The notes beneath the pieces were generated by a model. That model did not search any database and had not been told where the DNA came from. It worked only from the letters and a program-made list of their open reading frames with translations. Shown here one piece after another: positions 15,743-23,546 of a stretch of DNA of 37,420 bases. Source of the DNA: Nocardiopsis salina YIM 90010 (GTDB lineage Bacteria > Actinomycetota > Actinomycetes > Streptosporangiales > Streptosporangiaceae). The DNA is taken from assembly GCF_000341025.1 (NCBI RefSeq), contig NZ_ANBF01000049.1, forward strand, positions 27,671 to 65,090, given 5' to 3'. Each line of letters begins with the position of its first letter. Position 1 is the stretch's first letter. The position numbers and the translations under genes were made by a program.

Positions 15743-16708
15743 ATGACCACCCCCCGTTGGGGTATCACCGTCCCGCTCGAAGGATTGTCCCTCCTCGACC
15801 AGAAGGACCTCTTCCAGCGCATGCCCGATCTCGGCTACACCGACGTCTGGTCGGCCGAGGCCAACGGCAACGACGCCTTCACCCCGCTCGTCCTCGCGAG
15901 CCAGTGGGCCCCGCAGCTGCGGCTGGGCACCGCGATCGTGCCCGTGTACACCCGCGGCCCCGCGACCCTGGCCATGAGTGCCGCAAGCCTCGCCGCAGCC
16001 GCGCCCGGGCGGTTCGCTCTCGGGGTCGGCACGTCCTCCAACGTCATCGTGGAGCGGTGGAACTCGATCCCCTTCGAGGAACCGTTCAAACGCATGCGCG
16101 ACACCGTGCGTTTCCTTCGCACCGCCCTGACCGGGGAGAAGGTCAAGGAGGACTACGACACGTTCTCGGTCAACGGCTTCAAGCTCGCCACACCGCCCGA
16201 GCAGAGTCCGCCGATCCTGGTCGCCGCGCTGCGCCAGGGCATGCTGCGCCTGGCCGGCCGTGAGGGCGACGGCGCCATCATCAACTGGCTCTCCGCCGAG
16301 GACGTGCGTACCGTCGCTCCGCACGTGCGCCAGTACGGGGACGACAAGGAGATCGTCGCGCGGATCTTCGTCGTGCCCGACACCGACGCCGAGACGGCGC
16401 GCAACATCGGGCGCTGGGCGATCTCGGCCTACCTCAACGTCCCGGTCTACCGGGCGTTCCACGAGTGGCTGGGGCGCGAGGAGCTCGGCCCCATGTGGAA
16501 GAAGTGGGAGGAGGGCGACCGCAAGGGTGCGCTCGCTGCGATCCCGGACTCCGTCGTCGACGACCTCGTCGTGCACGGGTCGGCGGAGCAGTGCCGAGAG
16601 CGGGTGCAGGCCTACGTCGAGAACGGGGTCACCACGCCCGTGATCGCTCCGATCACCCCGCCCGGGACCGACCCCGCCGCCGTCGTGCGCGCCCTCGCCC
16701 CCGCGTAG
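15743..16708 (+). CDS. LLM-class (luciferase-like, probably F420-dependent) oxidoreductase
   Basis: A 321-aa bacterial-luciferase-like TIM-barrel protein. The N-terminal strand (WGITVPLEG), the DVWSAEANGNDAF segment, LRLGTAIVPVYTRGPATLA (about residues 54-72) and RFALGVGTSSNVIVERWN (about 88-105) match the F420-dependent N5,N10-methylene-H4MPT-reductase-like group. REGDGAIINWL and the late HGSAEQCRERVQAYVENGV helix are also typical. These enzymes move hydride between F420H2 and varied organic substrates; this one's substrate is unknown. ATG 15743 has AGGGAG 5 nt upstream. It is convergent with the PucR gene. Confidence 0.9.
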   Translation: MTTPRWGITVPLEGLSLLDQKDLFQRMPDLGYTDVWSAEANGNDAFTPLVLASQWAPQLRLGTAIVPVYTRGPATLAMSAASLAAAAPGRFALGVGTSSNVIVERWNSIPFEEPFKRMRDTVRFLRTALTGEKVKEDYDTFSVNGFKLATPPEQSPPILVAALRQGMLRLAGREGDGAIINWLSAEDVRTVAPHVRQYGDDKEIVARIFVVPDTDAETARNIGRWAISAYLNVPVYRAFHEWLGREELGPMWKKWEEGDRKGALAAIPDSVVDDLVVHGSAEQCRERVQAYVENGVTTPVIAPITPPGTDPAAVVRALAPA

Positions 16709-16766
16709 CTCACGCCGCCCCCGTTCCGGGACGCTTCGGGCGACCCGAGCGCTCGTCCGGCGCGGT

Positions 16767-16802
16767 GTGCCCCCTCGGGATGCCTGTGCGCCGAAGGGGC
16801 AC
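16767..16802 (+). terminator. Hairpin terminator after the LLM oxidoreductase gene
   Basis: A 12-bp stem with one mismatch (16767-16778 with 16791-16802; arms begin GTGCCCC and end GGGGCAC) and a 12-nt loop, 58 nt after the stop. Confidence 0.5.
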
Positions 16803-16838
16803 GCACGAGTCCCCCATCGGGTGCACCAGGTCCGTGCG

Positions 16839-16872
16839 GTCGGCGGCGGAGCCGGACTGCTCCGCCGCCGAC
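16839..16872 (-). terminator. Strong hairpin terminator after the PucR-family gene
   Basis: A perfect 13-bp stem, GTCGGCGGCGGAG (16839-16851) with CTCCGCCGCCGAC (16860-16872), has an 8-nt loop. It starts 3 nt beyond the PucR stop codon and is also positioned to stop transcription from the convergent LLM gene. Confidence 0.7.
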
Positions 16873-16875
16873 GGG

Positions 16876-18090
16876 TCATTCCTCCAGAGGGCCGAGCAGG
16901 CGCCGGGCCCGCAGGACGAGCTCCAGCTCGAACCGCTCGGCCGGATCGCGCAGGCGCTCGCCGAACAGCCCCTCCAGCTGCCGCATCCGGTACCGCACGG
17001 TCTGCGGATGGATGCTCAGGCGTTCGGCGGCCTCGTTCGCGTTGAGCCCGGACTCCAACCACGCCAGCAGGGTGTCGGCCATGCGCTCGCGCTGCTGGGC
17101 GCGCAGCGCCGAGAGCGGCGCGAGGCGGGCGCGTGCCATCGCCCCCACGAGCCCCGTGTCGCGCGAGAGCAGCAGTTCCGGGAGGTGGTCGTCCCAGCGC
17201 ACCACGTCCCCGCAGGCCACGACCCCCGACCCCACCAGTTCTGCCAGGTCACGGGCGCGGACCAGGGACTCCGGTGCACGTCCCAGGGGAACGCTCGGCC
17301 CCAGTACGACCCCGAACCCGCGGAAGACCCGCTCCAGCGCCCGCGGTCGTCCCGGGCCCTCGGGATCGGGTACGAGTGCGCGGGGTTCGGCCCGGTCCAG
17401 GTCCACCAACACCTCGCCGGGGAGCAACGGCGCCGGCTCGACCTGCCCTTCCTGGTGCAGCAGTGCCACCGCCACCCGTTCGGGCACCCGCCACCGCGCG
17501 GCGCGGGCCAGGCCGCTGACCGCGCGGGCGTCGTACTCGTTCCCGGTCTCGCCCAGCAGGACCCGGGACAGGCGGGTCCGACGGCGGCGCAGGGCGTCCA
17601 CCCCGGCCCCGCGCACCCGTGCGTGTCCCTGCGCGGCCGCGGTCGAGATCTCCTCCTGGAACGCGAAGATCGCTTCGCCGATGGGGCCCATGTACCGGTG
17701 TGTGCGCGGATCGGAGGCGGCCATGTGCCGCCAGGCGACGGCGGCGGTGGTGCGCATCGCCGTGTGCAGGCACTCCAGCGTGCGGCCGAAGCGGGCCTCG
17801 TGCTCGCCGTAGGCCCGGAACTGCGCCGCCAGGCTCTCGCCCCGGCCGTCGGCGCCGTCCGGGTGCTCCACCCGTTCCAGGAACGCCCCGAGTGCCGCGG
17901 ACAGCAGCGCGTGGAGCTGGTCGGACTCCTCCGGCTCCAGAGGTGCGCCGTGTCCCTCCGCCCGGTGCCGGATGCCGTCGAGCGCCTCCTCGGCCATCGC
18001 GGGGACCAGGGTGCGCAGGGGGCCGCCCACCTCGGGAGGGATCTCCGAGAACGGGTCGGACCTCCGGTTCTCCCGTAGCGGACGGGTCAT
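16876..18090 (-). CDS. PucR-family (CdaR-like) transcriptional regulator
   Basis: 404 aa. ATG 18090 has an ideal GGAGGTGA site 4 nt upstream. The N-terminal ~160 residues form a helical sensor-like domain (FRAYGEHEARFGRTLECLHTA). The middle (about 165-300) is a GGDEF-like fold typical of PucR/CdaR proteins. The C-terminus is the diagnostic PucR helix-turn-helix: ERMADTLLAWLESGLNANEA followed by AERLSIHPQTVRYRMRQLEG (about 340-380). Proteins of this type control neighbouring catabolic or secondary-metabolic genes. The lipoprotein gene is divergent, 288 nt away, and the LLM gene is convergent, so targets cannot be assigned. Length is normal. Confidence 0.9.
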   Translation of the reverse strand: MTRPLRENRRSDPFSEIPPEVGGPLRTLVPAMAEEALDGIRHRAEGHGAPLEPEESDQLHALLSAALGAFLERVEHPDGADGRGESLAAQFRAYGEHEARFGRTLECLHTAMRTTAAVAWRHMAASDPRTHRYMGPIGEAIFAFQEEISTAAAQGHARVRGAGVDALRRRRTRLSRVLLGETGNEYDARAVSGLARAARWRVPERVAVALLHQEGQVEPAPLLPGEVLVDLDRAEPRALVPDPEGPGRPRALERVFRGFGVVLGPSVPLGRAPESLVRARDLAELVGSGVVACGDVVRWDDHLPELLLSRDTGLVGAMARARLAPLSALRAQQRERMADTLLAWLESGLNANEAAERLSIHPQTVRYRMRQLEGLFGERLRDPAERFELELVLRARRLLGPLEE

Positions 18091-18378
18091 GTTCACCTCC
18101 GGCGCGGACGCGCGGCAGCGCCGCCCGTGGCACGCCCGCGCGTGCTCCTTCGCGCCAGAAAGTCTCGTGTTCTGCCCGACCACGACTGTGGGTGATGCGG
18201 GCCACAGTCCATCCCACCAGAGGTCGCCGGAGGGGACAACCCCGGCCCGGGTGGAACGGTGTCCGAAGGGGCTGGCGCACGCTCCTGTCTGCACAAGTAG
18301 TCACGAGTCGGGCGAATGCTGTAACAATGATGCGCAATTCACACGTCTTTCCCCCGCTCGACGAAAGGCACGACCCCC

Positions 18379-18852
18379 ATGCGAGGCATCACCCCCGTGC
18401 GACGCACATTCGTGGCCGCCCCGGTAGCGCTCACTCTGATCCTGGCCGGGTGCGGAGGCGACGACGGGGCCGAGGCCGCCCCCGAACAGGACGACGGCAC
18501 AGCCGCTGTCGAGCAGGTCGCCGAGGACTTCACCCAGGCCGTGCGCGACCGCGACGGTGAGGCCGGATGCGCCCTGCTCGACGAGCCCGCGCAGGACCTC
18601 GTCGCCCAGACGCAGGAGGCCGACGACTGCGGCGCCGCCTTCGCCGACTACGCCGATTCCCTGCCCGACGCCGACGGCATCGAGGCCGGCGAGGTCGAGA
18701 TGGGTACCGACCTGGACGGCGGGACCGAGATCGCCACCGCCGACATCACCTTCCCCGGCGACGAGGAGGCCGGCGGCCTGGAGCTGCGCGAGGACGGCGA
18801 GGGCGCCTGGACCGCGACCCGCGTCCCCGGCACCACCCTCGGCGGCGCCTGA
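18379..18852 (+). CDS. Small lipoprotein of unknown function
   Basis: 157 aa with a signal peptide: Arg-rich start, hydrophobic stretch, then lipobox LAGC (Cys25). It should therefore be lipid-anchored on the outer face of the membrane. The mature part is very acidic, starting with a Gly/Asp/Glu/Ala linker. It contains two cysteines spaced ~20 residues apart (GCALLDEPAQD, DDCGAAFADYA), which could form a disulfide. It resembles the small actinobacterial lipoproteins that carry a single NTF2-like/DUF4878-like domain, but I do not assign it. ATG 18379 has AAAGG upstream. TAACAAT near 18322 may be the -10 element. The 288-nt spacer to the divergent PucR gene shows no other gene. Confidence 0.82.
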   Translation: MRGITPVRRTFVAAPVALTLILAGCGGDDGAEAAPEQDDGTAAVEQVAEDFTQAVRDRDGEAGCALLDEPAQDLVAQTQEADDCGAAFADYADSLPDADGIEAGEVEMGTDLDGGTEIATADITFPGDEEAGGLELREDGEGAWTATRVPGTTLGGA

Positions 18853-18871
18853 GCGTTCGCATGCGTGTCGG

Positions 18872-18898
18872 GCCGGCCCGCGCGTGTCGCGGGCCGGC
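18872..18898. terminator. Hairpin terminator between lipoprotein and convergent EgtD-like gene
   Basis: An 11-bp stem, GCCGGCCCGCG (18872-18882) with CGCGGGCCGGC (18888-18898), has a 5-nt loop, 20 nt after the lipoprotein stop. The rest of 18899-19041 has no supportable gene. Confidence 0.55.
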
Positions 18899-19041
18899 AC
18901 CCGGGAGGACCGCCGCGGAACAGGACCCGGCACGTCGAACCGGTCCGGCCCGACCGCCCTGGACGGGCAGCGGGGTCGGCACAGCGAATCCGGCCGGGGA
19001 ACGGACCGGCCCGTGCGTTCAGGAGATGCTTCCGTCGGTGA

Positions 19042-20063
19042 TCACGCCCGCCCCACGACCGGCGCCGACGGTGCGCGGCGGAACAGGAAGAGCCCGTACT
19101 GGGCCTCGGGGTCCAGCCACCGGGCCCGCAGCCCGAAACCGTGTGCGCCGACCTCGCGGGCCAGCTGTTCCTCGGTGAACTTCGCGGAGTAGCCGACGTT
19201 GACGGACCTGCCGCGCGCCAGGTGCAGCGTGAGGCCCAGACCCGGCACGGGCACGGTGCGGCCGGCCCGAGCGCGGAGATGCCCCTCCACGGTGGACGTG
19301 TCCTCGTTGTAGAAGGCCTCCGGAACGAAGTCGTCGAGCACGAAGCCGGCGCCGTAGCGGCTGTTGAGCCGGGTGAGGTAGTTGAGGCGGAAGTCTGCGA
19401 AGGCCGAGTGGCCCGGTGGATCGTTGTAGCAGGTCTCCAGGGTCTCGCGGTCCTTGTCCAGGTCGGCGGAGACCAGGAACCCTTCACCCGGGCGCAGGCA
19501 GTGCGCGATCCTGCTGAGCAGCCCCTCGCGTTCCTCGCGTGTGGCGTTCGCGAAGCTGCTTCCGAGGAAGGCCACCGCGAGAGGCCCCCGGTGTGTGTAC
19601 GCAGTCGCTCCAGCCCTGCTTCGTAGCTGCCCCACAGCCCGGCCACCTCCAGGCCGTCAAGCTCCGCGCACAACGCGGCGCCGCTGGAACGCAGCATGCT
19701 CCGGTCGACGTCGATCGGAAGGTACGTGGTCGCACGCAGGCGCAGACAACTCTCGAGGAGCAGCCTCGTCTTCTTGGCGCTCCCGCTGCCCAGCTCCGCG
19801 AGCTGCTCACAGGCGAGCAGTTCGGCGATCTCCTCGGAATGGCGCTCCAGCAGCCTCCGCTCCACGCGGGTCAGGTAGTACGTCGGCAGCTCGGTGATCT
19901 GTTCGAACAGTTCGGAACCGAGTTCGTCGTAACCGAGCCAGGGTCGCAACCAGGGCTGGGTCTGCTGCAGGCAGTCGCGAACGACAGCGCTGTCGCGCAG
20001 GGCGTCCTCCCTGTCGGCGAGCGGCAGGACGCGGGCCCGTGCAGCGGAGTCCGGTGCGTTCAC
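19042..20063 (-). pseudogene. EgtD-like SAM-dependent amino-acid N-methyltransferase, frameshifted as sequenced
   Basis: The two halves lie in different frames. From GTG 20063 the first frame gives the N-terminal EgtD features GYDELGSELFEQITELPTYY, then ELGSGSAKKTRLLL (SAM loop) and TTYLPIDVDRSML. It continues to about 19590. The second frame resumes with PLAVAFLGSSFANATREER and reads to 19042, ending in WLDPEAQYGLFLFRR. The switch falls exactly at a run of five C's on the plus strand (19585-19589); adding one G to the minus-strand run restores a ~340-aa protein. It is either a real loss of function or a sequencing/assembly slip. EgtD trimethylates histidine in ergothioneine synthesis, but relatives use other amino acids and no egtB/egtC is visible here. 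The start overlaps the previous stop (GTGA), making this the last gene of the CDGSH/HDO operon. Confidence 0.82.
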
Positions 20064-21058
20064 GGAATCCTCACATCCCGGACCTCGCGGAAGCTCGACT
20101 CGCCGCGGCCCCAATGGTGCAGCATGTGCTCCTCCGTCCGGGCCCCGAGGAACGTACTGCCGCGGATCCCGAAGACGAGGTCGGAGGCCGAGTCGGGCTC
20201 TGCCTCCAACAGAGGTGCGATCACCTCGCGCCGCACGAGCTGTTCGTGCACCGCGTCGGCCTCGACGTGCTCGGCGTAGAACCGGATGGCTGCCGGGCCG
20301 CAGCCCAGTCTCCGCATGGCCTTGACCAATCGGTCTGACCCCGGTGACGACGTGAGCTCGATGGTCGCGAACTGTCCGATCAGCGCCGCACGCGAGGCGC
20401 GGTGCAGCCCGCACCACGACATGAAGTTGACCTCGGCCAGCATCTCGGCAGGTGCGGAGTCGAGATAGGTGCCGTACGCCGGGGACAGGTCCAGTTCGAG
20501 CATCATGTCGGCGAACAACTTGGCGTGCGCACGCTCGGGATCTCCCGCACCGTACTCGTCGTGCTGAACCGTCACGAGGGCAGTTTTGGCGGACCCGTCC
20601 AGCCGCGGGATGACGAAGGACTGCGGGTCGGCCTCCTTCAGGTGGTACAGCGAGCGGTGAGCGACGTATTCGCGCAGTTGCCACAGTTCTCCGTGATGCC
20701 GCAGGTGGTGGGAGACGCCGTACGCATCGACGTGTTCGACGAGGAGGGCGTCGAGCTCGCCCCGGACGTCCGCGCCGGCGGGTACGTCGTTCCTGAGGGC
20801 GTCGACGAAGACCCTCTCCAAGTCGCCGCGGAGCGCGATCAGGGCCGGGTCCCACTCGCGGTCGGGGTCGACCTCCCGGAAACCGCGGTAGTGGAGTTCG
20901 TAGCAGCAGTAGAGCGCCAGTTGCAGGTCCTCGCCGTAGGGCGTCGACCCCTCCACGGCCGGCGGCACCGTCCGGTCCCCGCGGAGCGCGGACAGGACCG
21001 CCTCGGAGACCGGGCCGCGGGGCATCGGAAGCGCCGGTGCTTCCGGGGTGGTGGTCAT
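20060..21058 (-). CDS. Iron-containing redox enzyme family protein (haem-oxygenase-like di-iron oxidase/oxygenase)
   Basis: 332 aa of mostly helical sequence. Candidate metal ligands occur in the order expected for haem-oxygenase-like di-iron proteins (HDO). REYVAHRSLYHLKEADP is Glu130/His134. VQHDEYGAGDPERAHAKLF is His166/Glu168/His178. EHVEADAVHEQ is Glu263/His264/Asp268/His271. Such proteins use Fe(II) and O2 for N-oxygenation, C-C cleavage or desaturation of small amino-acid-like or fatty substrates. The reaction here cannot be read. ATG 21058 overlaps the CDGSH stop (ATGA), and its own stop overlaps the EgtD-like start. The coupling to an iron-sulfur protein suggests the latter is its electron donor or iron partner, which is inference. 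Confidence 0.87.
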   Translation of the reverse strand: MTTTPEAPALPMPRGPVSEAVLSALRGDRTVPPAVEGSTPYGEDLQLALYCCYELHYRGFREVDPDREWDPALIALRGDLERVFVDALRNDVPAGADVRGELDALLVEHVDAYGVSHHLRHHGELWQLREYVAHRSLYHLKEADPQSFVIPRLDGSAKTALVTVQHDEYGAGDPERAHAKLFADMMLELDLSPAYGTYLDSAPAEMLAEVNFMSWCGLHRASRAALIGQFATIELTSSPGSDRLVKAMRRLGCGPAAIRFYAEHVEADAVHEQLVRREVIAPLLEAEPDSASDLVFGIRGSTFLGARTEEHMLHHWGRGESSFREVRDVRIP

Positions 21059-21270
21059 GGATCGTTCTCCTTCCCCACGTCGTCGCGTACACGGCGGCGA
21101 TGGCTGGTGTCGCAGAAGGGGCGGCGGCGACTGCGTCCACAGGCGCAGAGCGCGGTGACAGCCCTGTCGCTGTGCACGTGTGTTCCGTCGGGCATCTCCA
21201 CGTCGACCGGGCCGTGGACGAGGATCGGTCCCTCGCCCGTGACGACGACCCGGCGCCGGTCCTCAGCCAT
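21055..21270 (-). CDS. CDGSH iron-sulfur domain protein
   Basis: A 71-aa protein, almost only the domain. The CDGSH signature is CACGRSRRRPFCDTSH: Cys42, Cys44, Cys53 and His57 are the 3Cys/1His ligands of a 2Fe-2S cluster, with T in place of the G of canonical CDGSH. The first half is a small beta unit (RRVVVTGEGPILVHGPVDV) common in bacterial members. ATG 21270 lies within the end of the upstream methyltransferase gene (8-nt overlap). It is probably a cytoplasmic redox partner for the haem-oxygenase-like enzyme encoded next. Upstream in-frame codons reaching 21384 belong to the overlapping methyltransferase gene and are not used. Confidence 0.88.
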   Translation of the reverse strand: MAEDRRRVVVTGEGPILVHGPVDVEMPDGTHVHSDRAVTALCACGRSRRRPFCDTSHRRRVRDDVGKENDP

Positions 21271-21925
21271 GACGCGCCTCGATGACCACGAGGTCCTCCT
21301 CCAGCTGATCGGGGCCGAGCAGCCCCCTGGCGCGCAGGTCCGGGGCCCGCGCCCGCAGGACCGGACCGAACGGCACACGCGCACGTCGGACCACCTCGGG
21401 GACCAACCCGGCCTCCTCGAACCTCTCCAATGTGATCTGCTCGTCGGAGAGGCCGGAGTGCACGAGCAGGAGGGTGCCGTCCTCGTCGAGCACCGACGGA
21501 GCCCCCGCGCAGATGCGGTCGATCAGGACCCTCCCGTCCGGTCCCGCGTCCCAACATCTCGCCATCCTGTGGCGGGACGGCAACAGGCCGGCAGCGGGCA
21601 TGTAGGGCGGGTTGGCGAGCACCAGATCGAAGCGTTGCCGACTCACGGGCGCGAACAGATCACCGCGCCGGACCATCGCCGGCACACCGTGCAACCGGCT
21701 GTTGAGCCAACTCGCCAGGACCGAGCGCAGCGACAGGTCGATCGCGGTGAGGCTGGAAGCGCCCGCACGGAACGCCTCGATGCCCAGCGCCCCGGTTCCT
21801 GAACCGACGTCGAGGACCGAACGGCCGGTGACCCGCCCCTGTTGGCCGCGTTCACGCAGGACGCTGCGGAGCAGGGAAGTGTCCTCCTGAGCCCGGTATA
21901 CCCCCGGTGGCCTCACTAGCAGCAT
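21263..21925 (-). CDS. HemK2/MTQ2-type SAM-dependent methyltransferase
   Basis: About 220 aa. The SAM-binding loop is VLDVGSGTGALGIEAF (about residues 37-52). The catalytic NPPY motif is in LVLANPPYMP (about 101-110), which marks methyltransferases acting on planar nitrogens, such as HemK/PrmC on glutamine or N6-adenine enzymes. The compact one-domain size with N-terminal RPPGVYRAQEDTSLL fits the MTQ2/HemK2 group. ATG 21925 has AGGGGG 5 nt upstream; GTG 21931 is an alternative. It is the first gene of a four-gene overlapping operon. Because a release-factor methyltransferase would normally sit with prfA, a small-molecule or dedicated protein substrate within this cluster is more likely, as inference. 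Confidence 0.85.
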   Translation of the reverse strand: MLLVRPPGVYRAQEDTSLLRSVLRERGQQGRVTGRSVLDVGSGTGALGIEAFRAGASSLTAIDLSLRSVLASWLNSRLHGVPAMVRRGDLFAPVSRQRFDLVLANPPYMPAAGLLPSRHRMARCWDAGPDGRVLIDRICAGAPSVLDEDGTLLLVHSGLSDEQITLERFEEAGLVPEVVRRARVPFGPVLRARAPDLRARGLLGPDQLEEDLVVIEARHG

Positions 21926-21975
21926 GGCCACCCCCTACCCGAGCTCCGAACCGACCAATCCGGAACTGCGATGCG

Positions 21976-21996
21976 CCCCGAACATGCTCTTCGGGG
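21976..21996 (-). terminator. Hairpin between the Sir2 gene and the methyltransferase operon
   Basis: CCCCGAA (21976-21982) pairs with TTCGGGG (21990-21996) over a 7-nt loop. It lies 92 nt after the Sir2 stop and 51 nt before the methyltransferase start. It could be the Sir2 terminator or a leader hairpin of the operon. Confidence 0.35.
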
Positions 21997-22010
21997 TGTG
22001 TTCGTGAGCT

Positions 22011-22142
22011 CCCAGTAAGACACGGGAACGCGCCAAGCACGGCGATGTCGACGCCATCGCGGCCTGTCTGCCGGGGCGCGACTCCGGTCACGCCTCGGGG
22101 ACGGACACTCTCGTCGACGGCGGGGCGGTCGCTCCGAGCGGG
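22011..22142 (+). pseudogene. Relic of the C-terminus of a short-chain dehydrogenase (SDR), antisense to the end of the Sir2 gene
   Basis: Reading the plus strand in the frame of 22032 gives HGDVDAIAACL followed by GHASGTDTLVDGGAVA (22086-22133). This is the standard C-terminal helix and GTDxLVDGG tail of SDR enzymes. No SDR body precedes it: stops and loss of similarity occur upstream. The frame ends at a TAG near 22164. The relic overlaps the last ~18 codons of the Sir2 gene on the other strand. It is called from motif recognition only. Confidence 0.55.
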
Positions 22143-22999
22143 GTCGGGTCGGCCGGCTGCCCGTAGGAGGACGCGAGTGCACGCAGCACCTCCGAGCACC
22201 CCGCGTCGACGGTGAGCGCGGCCAGCTCGTCGCATCTGGTCTCTCCCCGGTTCAGGATCACCACGGGCTTGCCCTGCTGGGCGGCGCGCTTGACGAAACG
22301 GCGACCGGAGAAGACCGTCAACGACGACCCCGCCACCAGCAGGCCCCGCGCCTGCTCGACCAGGTCGTAGACCTCCTCGACCCGCGGTTTGGGCACGTTC
22401 TCCCCGAAGTAGACGATGTCGGGCTTCAACATGCCCCCGCACGCGGCGCAGTCGGCGACCCGGAAACCCTCGGTGGAGGCGAGCACAGCGTCGGCGTCCG
22501 GCGCGAGCTCGATGTCCTCGACCGTCACGGAGAAGTGCGGGTTCAGCTCCGCGAGGCGTCGGTCCAGACTGCTACGCGAGGTGACCTGGCGGCATTCGAG
22601 GCAGATGACCCGGTCGTAGCGCCCGTGCAGGTCGACGACGCAGCGGCTGCCCGCGAGCTCGTGCAGGGTGTCGACGTTCTGGGTCACGACGGCCGAGACG
22701 GCCCCGGCCGACTCGAGGTCGGCCAGAGCGCGGTGCCCGTCGTTGCACTCGGTGCGTTCCATGTACCGCCAGCCCACATGGTTGCGCGCCCAGTAGTGGC
22801 GGCGGAAGGCGTGGTCGCCCACGAACTGCTGGTAGGTCATCGGGTTGCGCGGCGGGGAGTCGGGGCCGCGGTAGTCCGGGATGCCGGAGTCGGTGGAGAT
22901 CCCCGCGCCGGTCAGCGCGAGCACCGGACCCTCGCCGAGGGTCGCGCGCACGCGTTCTGCGATGGCGGTCGGTTCGCCGGCGTCGAGCTTTTCGGTCAC
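22088..22999 (-). CDS. Sir2-family NAD-dependent protein deacetylase (sirtuin)
   Basis: About 303 aa. NAD-binding motifs: LALTGAGISTDSGIPDYRG (about residues 28-46) and VVTQNVDTLHELAG (about 104-117). The catalytic His is in VVDLHGRYDRV. Zinc cysteines are CLEC and CAACGG, in a class II/III-like arrangement, followed by KPDIVYFGENVP and AGSSLTVFSGRR. Sirtuins remove acyl groups from lysines and form O-acyl-ADP-ribose; in actinomycetes they oppose PatA-type acetylation of acyl-CoA synthetases. GTG 22999 lacks a Shine-Dalgarno site but has TACCCT ending 6 nt upstream, a leaderless arrangement. The last ~18 residues are encoded over an antisense SDR relic, so this tail is probably not conserved. 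Confidence 0.92.
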   Translation of the reverse strand: MTEKLDAGEPTAIAERVRATLGEGPVLALTGAGISTDSGIPDYRGPDSPPRNPMTYQQFVGDHAFRRHYWARNHVGWRYMERTECNDGHRALADLESAGAVSAVVTQNVDTLHELAGSRCVVDLHGRYDRVICLECRQVTSRSSLDRRLAELNPHFSVTVEDIELAPDADAVLASTEGFRVADCAACGGMLKPDIVYFGENVPKPRVEEVYDLVEQARGLLVAGSSLTVFSGRRFVKRAAQQGKPVVILNRGETRCDELAALTVDAGCSEVLRALASSYGQPADPTPLGATAPPSTRVSVPEA

Positions 23000-23005
23000 G
23001 CCCCG

Positions 23006-23011
23006 AGGGTA
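23006..23011 (-). promoter_or_regulatory. Putative -10 element of the leaderless Sir2 gene
   Basis: TACCCT on the minus strand fits TANNNT and is separated from GTG 22999 by 6 nt. There is no ribosome-binding site. Confidence 0.4.
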
Positions 23012-23186
23012 CGTGCCCGCGCCGACCCGCCACGGATGGCCGTCCCCGAGGAGCACGTGACACGTGCCGGGTACGGGGGTGCGGGGAACGCACGCGGCCT
23101 GTGCGGGTGGGTACGCCTTGAGGCCGGCGTTGCCGGTCGGGGGAGTGCGCAGGGCCGGTGGTTCCGATGGCGCCGTGTGTGGTCGG

Positions 23187-23546
23187 TCAGTTGAGCAGTT
23201 CCTGCCAGTTCTGCGGGACCTTGCCCTCGGGCCCCGGAACCGGCTGGTCCTCCGGCCGGTTCGCGGGAGGCGCCAGGTCGGGCCCGAGCCCGAACCCGTC
23301 CGATCGGAAGTCGTAGAACCAGTCCTCGTCCGGCTCGAAGCTCTGCACGAGCGGGTGCGAGGTCTGTTCGAAGTGGCGGCGCCCGTGCTGCCCCGGGGAG
23401 GTGTCGCAGCACCCCACGTGGCCGCAGGAGGCGCAACGGCGCAGATGGACCCACCAGCCGTCCTGCGCGAGGCATTCCTGGCATCCGGTCCCGCTGGGAT
23501 GTGCCGCCGGATCGATGGGCGGGGTCCGGTCTCCGGGGTCGCTCAT
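23187..23546 (-). CDS. UBP-type zinc finger domain protein
   Basis: A 119-aa protein with the UBP/ZnF-UBP pattern. CQEC (Cys22/Cys25), RRCASCGHVGCCDTSPGQHG and RRHFEQTSHPLVQSFEPDED supply the zinc Cys and His ligands in the usual spacing. In eukaryotes the fold binds the C-terminus of ubiquitin; in bacteria stand-alone copies have no established role. The C-terminal ~35 residues are Pro-rich and end VPQNWQELLN. ATG 23546 is preceded by TAGCGT at 6-nt distance, suggesting a leaderless mRNA. It lies upstream of the Sir2 gene on the same strand, 187 nt away. Confidence 0.9.
   Translation of the reverse strand: MSDPGDRTPPIDPAAHPSGTGCQECLAQDGWWVHLRRCASCGHVGCCDTSPGQHGRRHFEQTSHPLVQSFEPDEDWFYDFRSDGFGLGPDLAPPANRPEDQPVPGPEGKVPQNWQELLN

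Noticed and set aside
19042-20063. Programmed ribosomal frameshift in the EgtD-like gene
   Set aside because: There is no slippery heptamer with a downstream structure; a G5 run alone is better explained by an indel, and the family is not known for recoding.
18648-21557. A 969-codon open frame on the minus strand
   Set aside because: It is a GC-bias shadow. Only its part between about 19590 and 20063 is the genuine first half of the EgtD-like gene; the rest is out of frame with the CDGSH, HDO and methyltransferase genes.
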